A stretch of 30,963 bases of DNA from Negativicutes bacterium. Lineage in GTDB: Bacteria > Bacillota_C > Negativicutes > Sporomusales_B > JARLHX01. The notes beneath the pieces were generated by a model. It worked only from the letters and a program-made list of their open reading frames with translations. It ran no database searches and was not told the DNA's origin. The translations under genes and the position numbers were made by a program. Location: contig JARLHY010000134.1 in the NCBI GenBank assembly GCA_031292015.1, positions 1 to 30,963 of the forward strand, written 5' to 3'. Of the stretch, positions 30,479 to 30,963 are shown in pieces; the first letter of the stretch is position 1; the number at the start of each line of letters is the position of its first letter.

Positions 30479-30963
30479 CAGAGTGAAGACAAAACCTTTT
30501 ATAATCTTATTTACAGCCGTTATCAACGATGCCTTTCCCTCTCATCCAGGCTTTTCTCGCCTTCCACCGCCAAAGCGCCGGTTGACGCCAGTTCCGGATT
30601 AATGCGCTGTATGGCTTGCGACTGCGCCCCGCGAGCACCGGAGCCCCTGCGCGTCCATGCGCAGGGGCTTCTCGCCCGATCGTCCTGACCGCGCGTGCGG
30701 CGAGCTTGCCGACTACGCCAACAGCGCCTAACCAAGCGACTACATCGCCGCTGAAGCGGCGTGTATCTGCTTGTCCTCTACGCCACCGGACACCTTTGCT
30801 GGCCCTGATTCAACTAAACCTATTTTAAGCTGCTAGACAGGAACCAGGAGGGGATTTCCGCAGCGGGACTCGCCCACATCCGTGGATAAGTTCAACTAAG
30901 CCTCGGGAAATCTCCCGAGGCCAGTTTCACTAATGTCCCCAGCCGTCGGCAGCTATGCTGCCG
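30479..30963. other. Unassigned GC-rich, hairpin-rich segment
   Basis: No gene can be assigned with confidence. Perfect hairpins are AGCCCCTGCGC (30642-30652) with GCGCAGGGGCT (30659-30669), CGCCGCT with AGCGGCG near 30748-30763, GCCTCGGGA with TCCCGAGGC near 30900-30921, and CGGCAGC (30947-30953) with GCTGCCG (30957-30963). TTCAACTAA(A/G)CCT occurs twice (near 30809 and 30891). On the minus strand one frame stays open from a TGA near 30810 to a TAA near 30509 (about 100 codons, DVVAWLGAVGVVGKLAARAV then RTIGREAPAHGRAGAPVL) but has no ATG or ribosome site. Another frame ends QRINPELASTGALAVEGEKS then LDERERHR. The segment could be a structured RNA, a repeat element or the remains of a gene. 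Confidence 0.4.

Noticed and set aside
1..30963. CRISPR arrays, tRNA or rRNA genes, insertion sequences, integrases, toxin-antitoxin or defence genes
   Set aside because: Looked for and not found: no regularly spaced direct repeats, no transposase or recombinase motifs, no cloverleaf or rRNA signatures.

Overview
The window looks like chromosomal DNA of an endospore-forming, motile Bacillota. A Sporomusaceae-like member of the Negativicutes is my best guess. This is inference from strong GGAGG ribosome sites, frequent TTG/GTG starts, a clostridial-type c-di-GMP-I riboswitch, an AbrB/SpoVT-type remnant, YfmS-like soluble chemoreceptors and two small low-complexity proteins of spore-coat style. 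I see no rRNA, tRNA, CRISPR array, insertion sequence or prophage.

Layout. 1-1679 (minus): a class III CoA-transferase followed by the start of a methylmalonyl-CoA decarboxylase/propionyl-CoA carboxylase-type carboxyltransferase subunit. 1680-3905: a gene-poor stretch with a Tyr/Pro-rich small protein ending in a His/Cys/Trp tail, a 54-residue gene, a broken AbrB-family gene and several strong hairpins. 3906-7667 (minus): a compact overlapping operon, UDP-galactopyranose mutase, GtrA flippase, family-2 glycosyltransferase and GT-C membrane glycosyltransferase, which looks like a galactofuranose surface-decoration pathway. 7889-8953 (plus): CorA. 9069-13054 (minus): a PocR-PAS-GAF-GGDEF-HD-GYP c-di-GMP enzyme followed 26 bases later by an NCS2 nucleobase permease, preceded by a perfect 25-bp palindrome. 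13193-16159 (minus): an orphan TRAP binding protein, small membrane ORFs, a Cys-rich CxPx-repeat protein and a shortened polysaccharide deacetylase. 16375-19945: a soluble chemoreceptor, a small membrane protein, a CBM25/53-like starch-binding protein, an AI-2E family exporter and two small hypotheticals. 20079-25660 (minus): a second soluble chemoreceptor, then a riboswitch-controlled dCache MCP, a 4-helix-bundle MCP and CheW. 25823-28249 (minus): a four-PAS CdaR/PucR-type regulator, divergent from a secreted SLAP-like protein. 29092-30268: a 64-residue protein and a third soluble chemoreceptor. 30479-30963: a GC-rich, hairpin-rich segment that I could not assign.

How it fits together. The strongest theme is signalling. 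Five chemoreceptors (three soluble, two membrane) and a CheW sit with a bifunctional c-di-GMP synthase/phosphodiesterase, and one receptor operon starts with a c-di-GMP-I riboswitch and its own terminator. This ties chemoreceptor expression to c-di-GMP level. The second theme is the cell surface: galactofuranose glycan assembly, a secreted SLAP-like protein, a deacetylase and the candidate coat proteins. Best candidates for something undescribed are the two small repeat proteins, the 25-bp palindrome at the c-di-GMP enzyme, the nested inverted repeats at 28333-28396 and the structured right-end segment.
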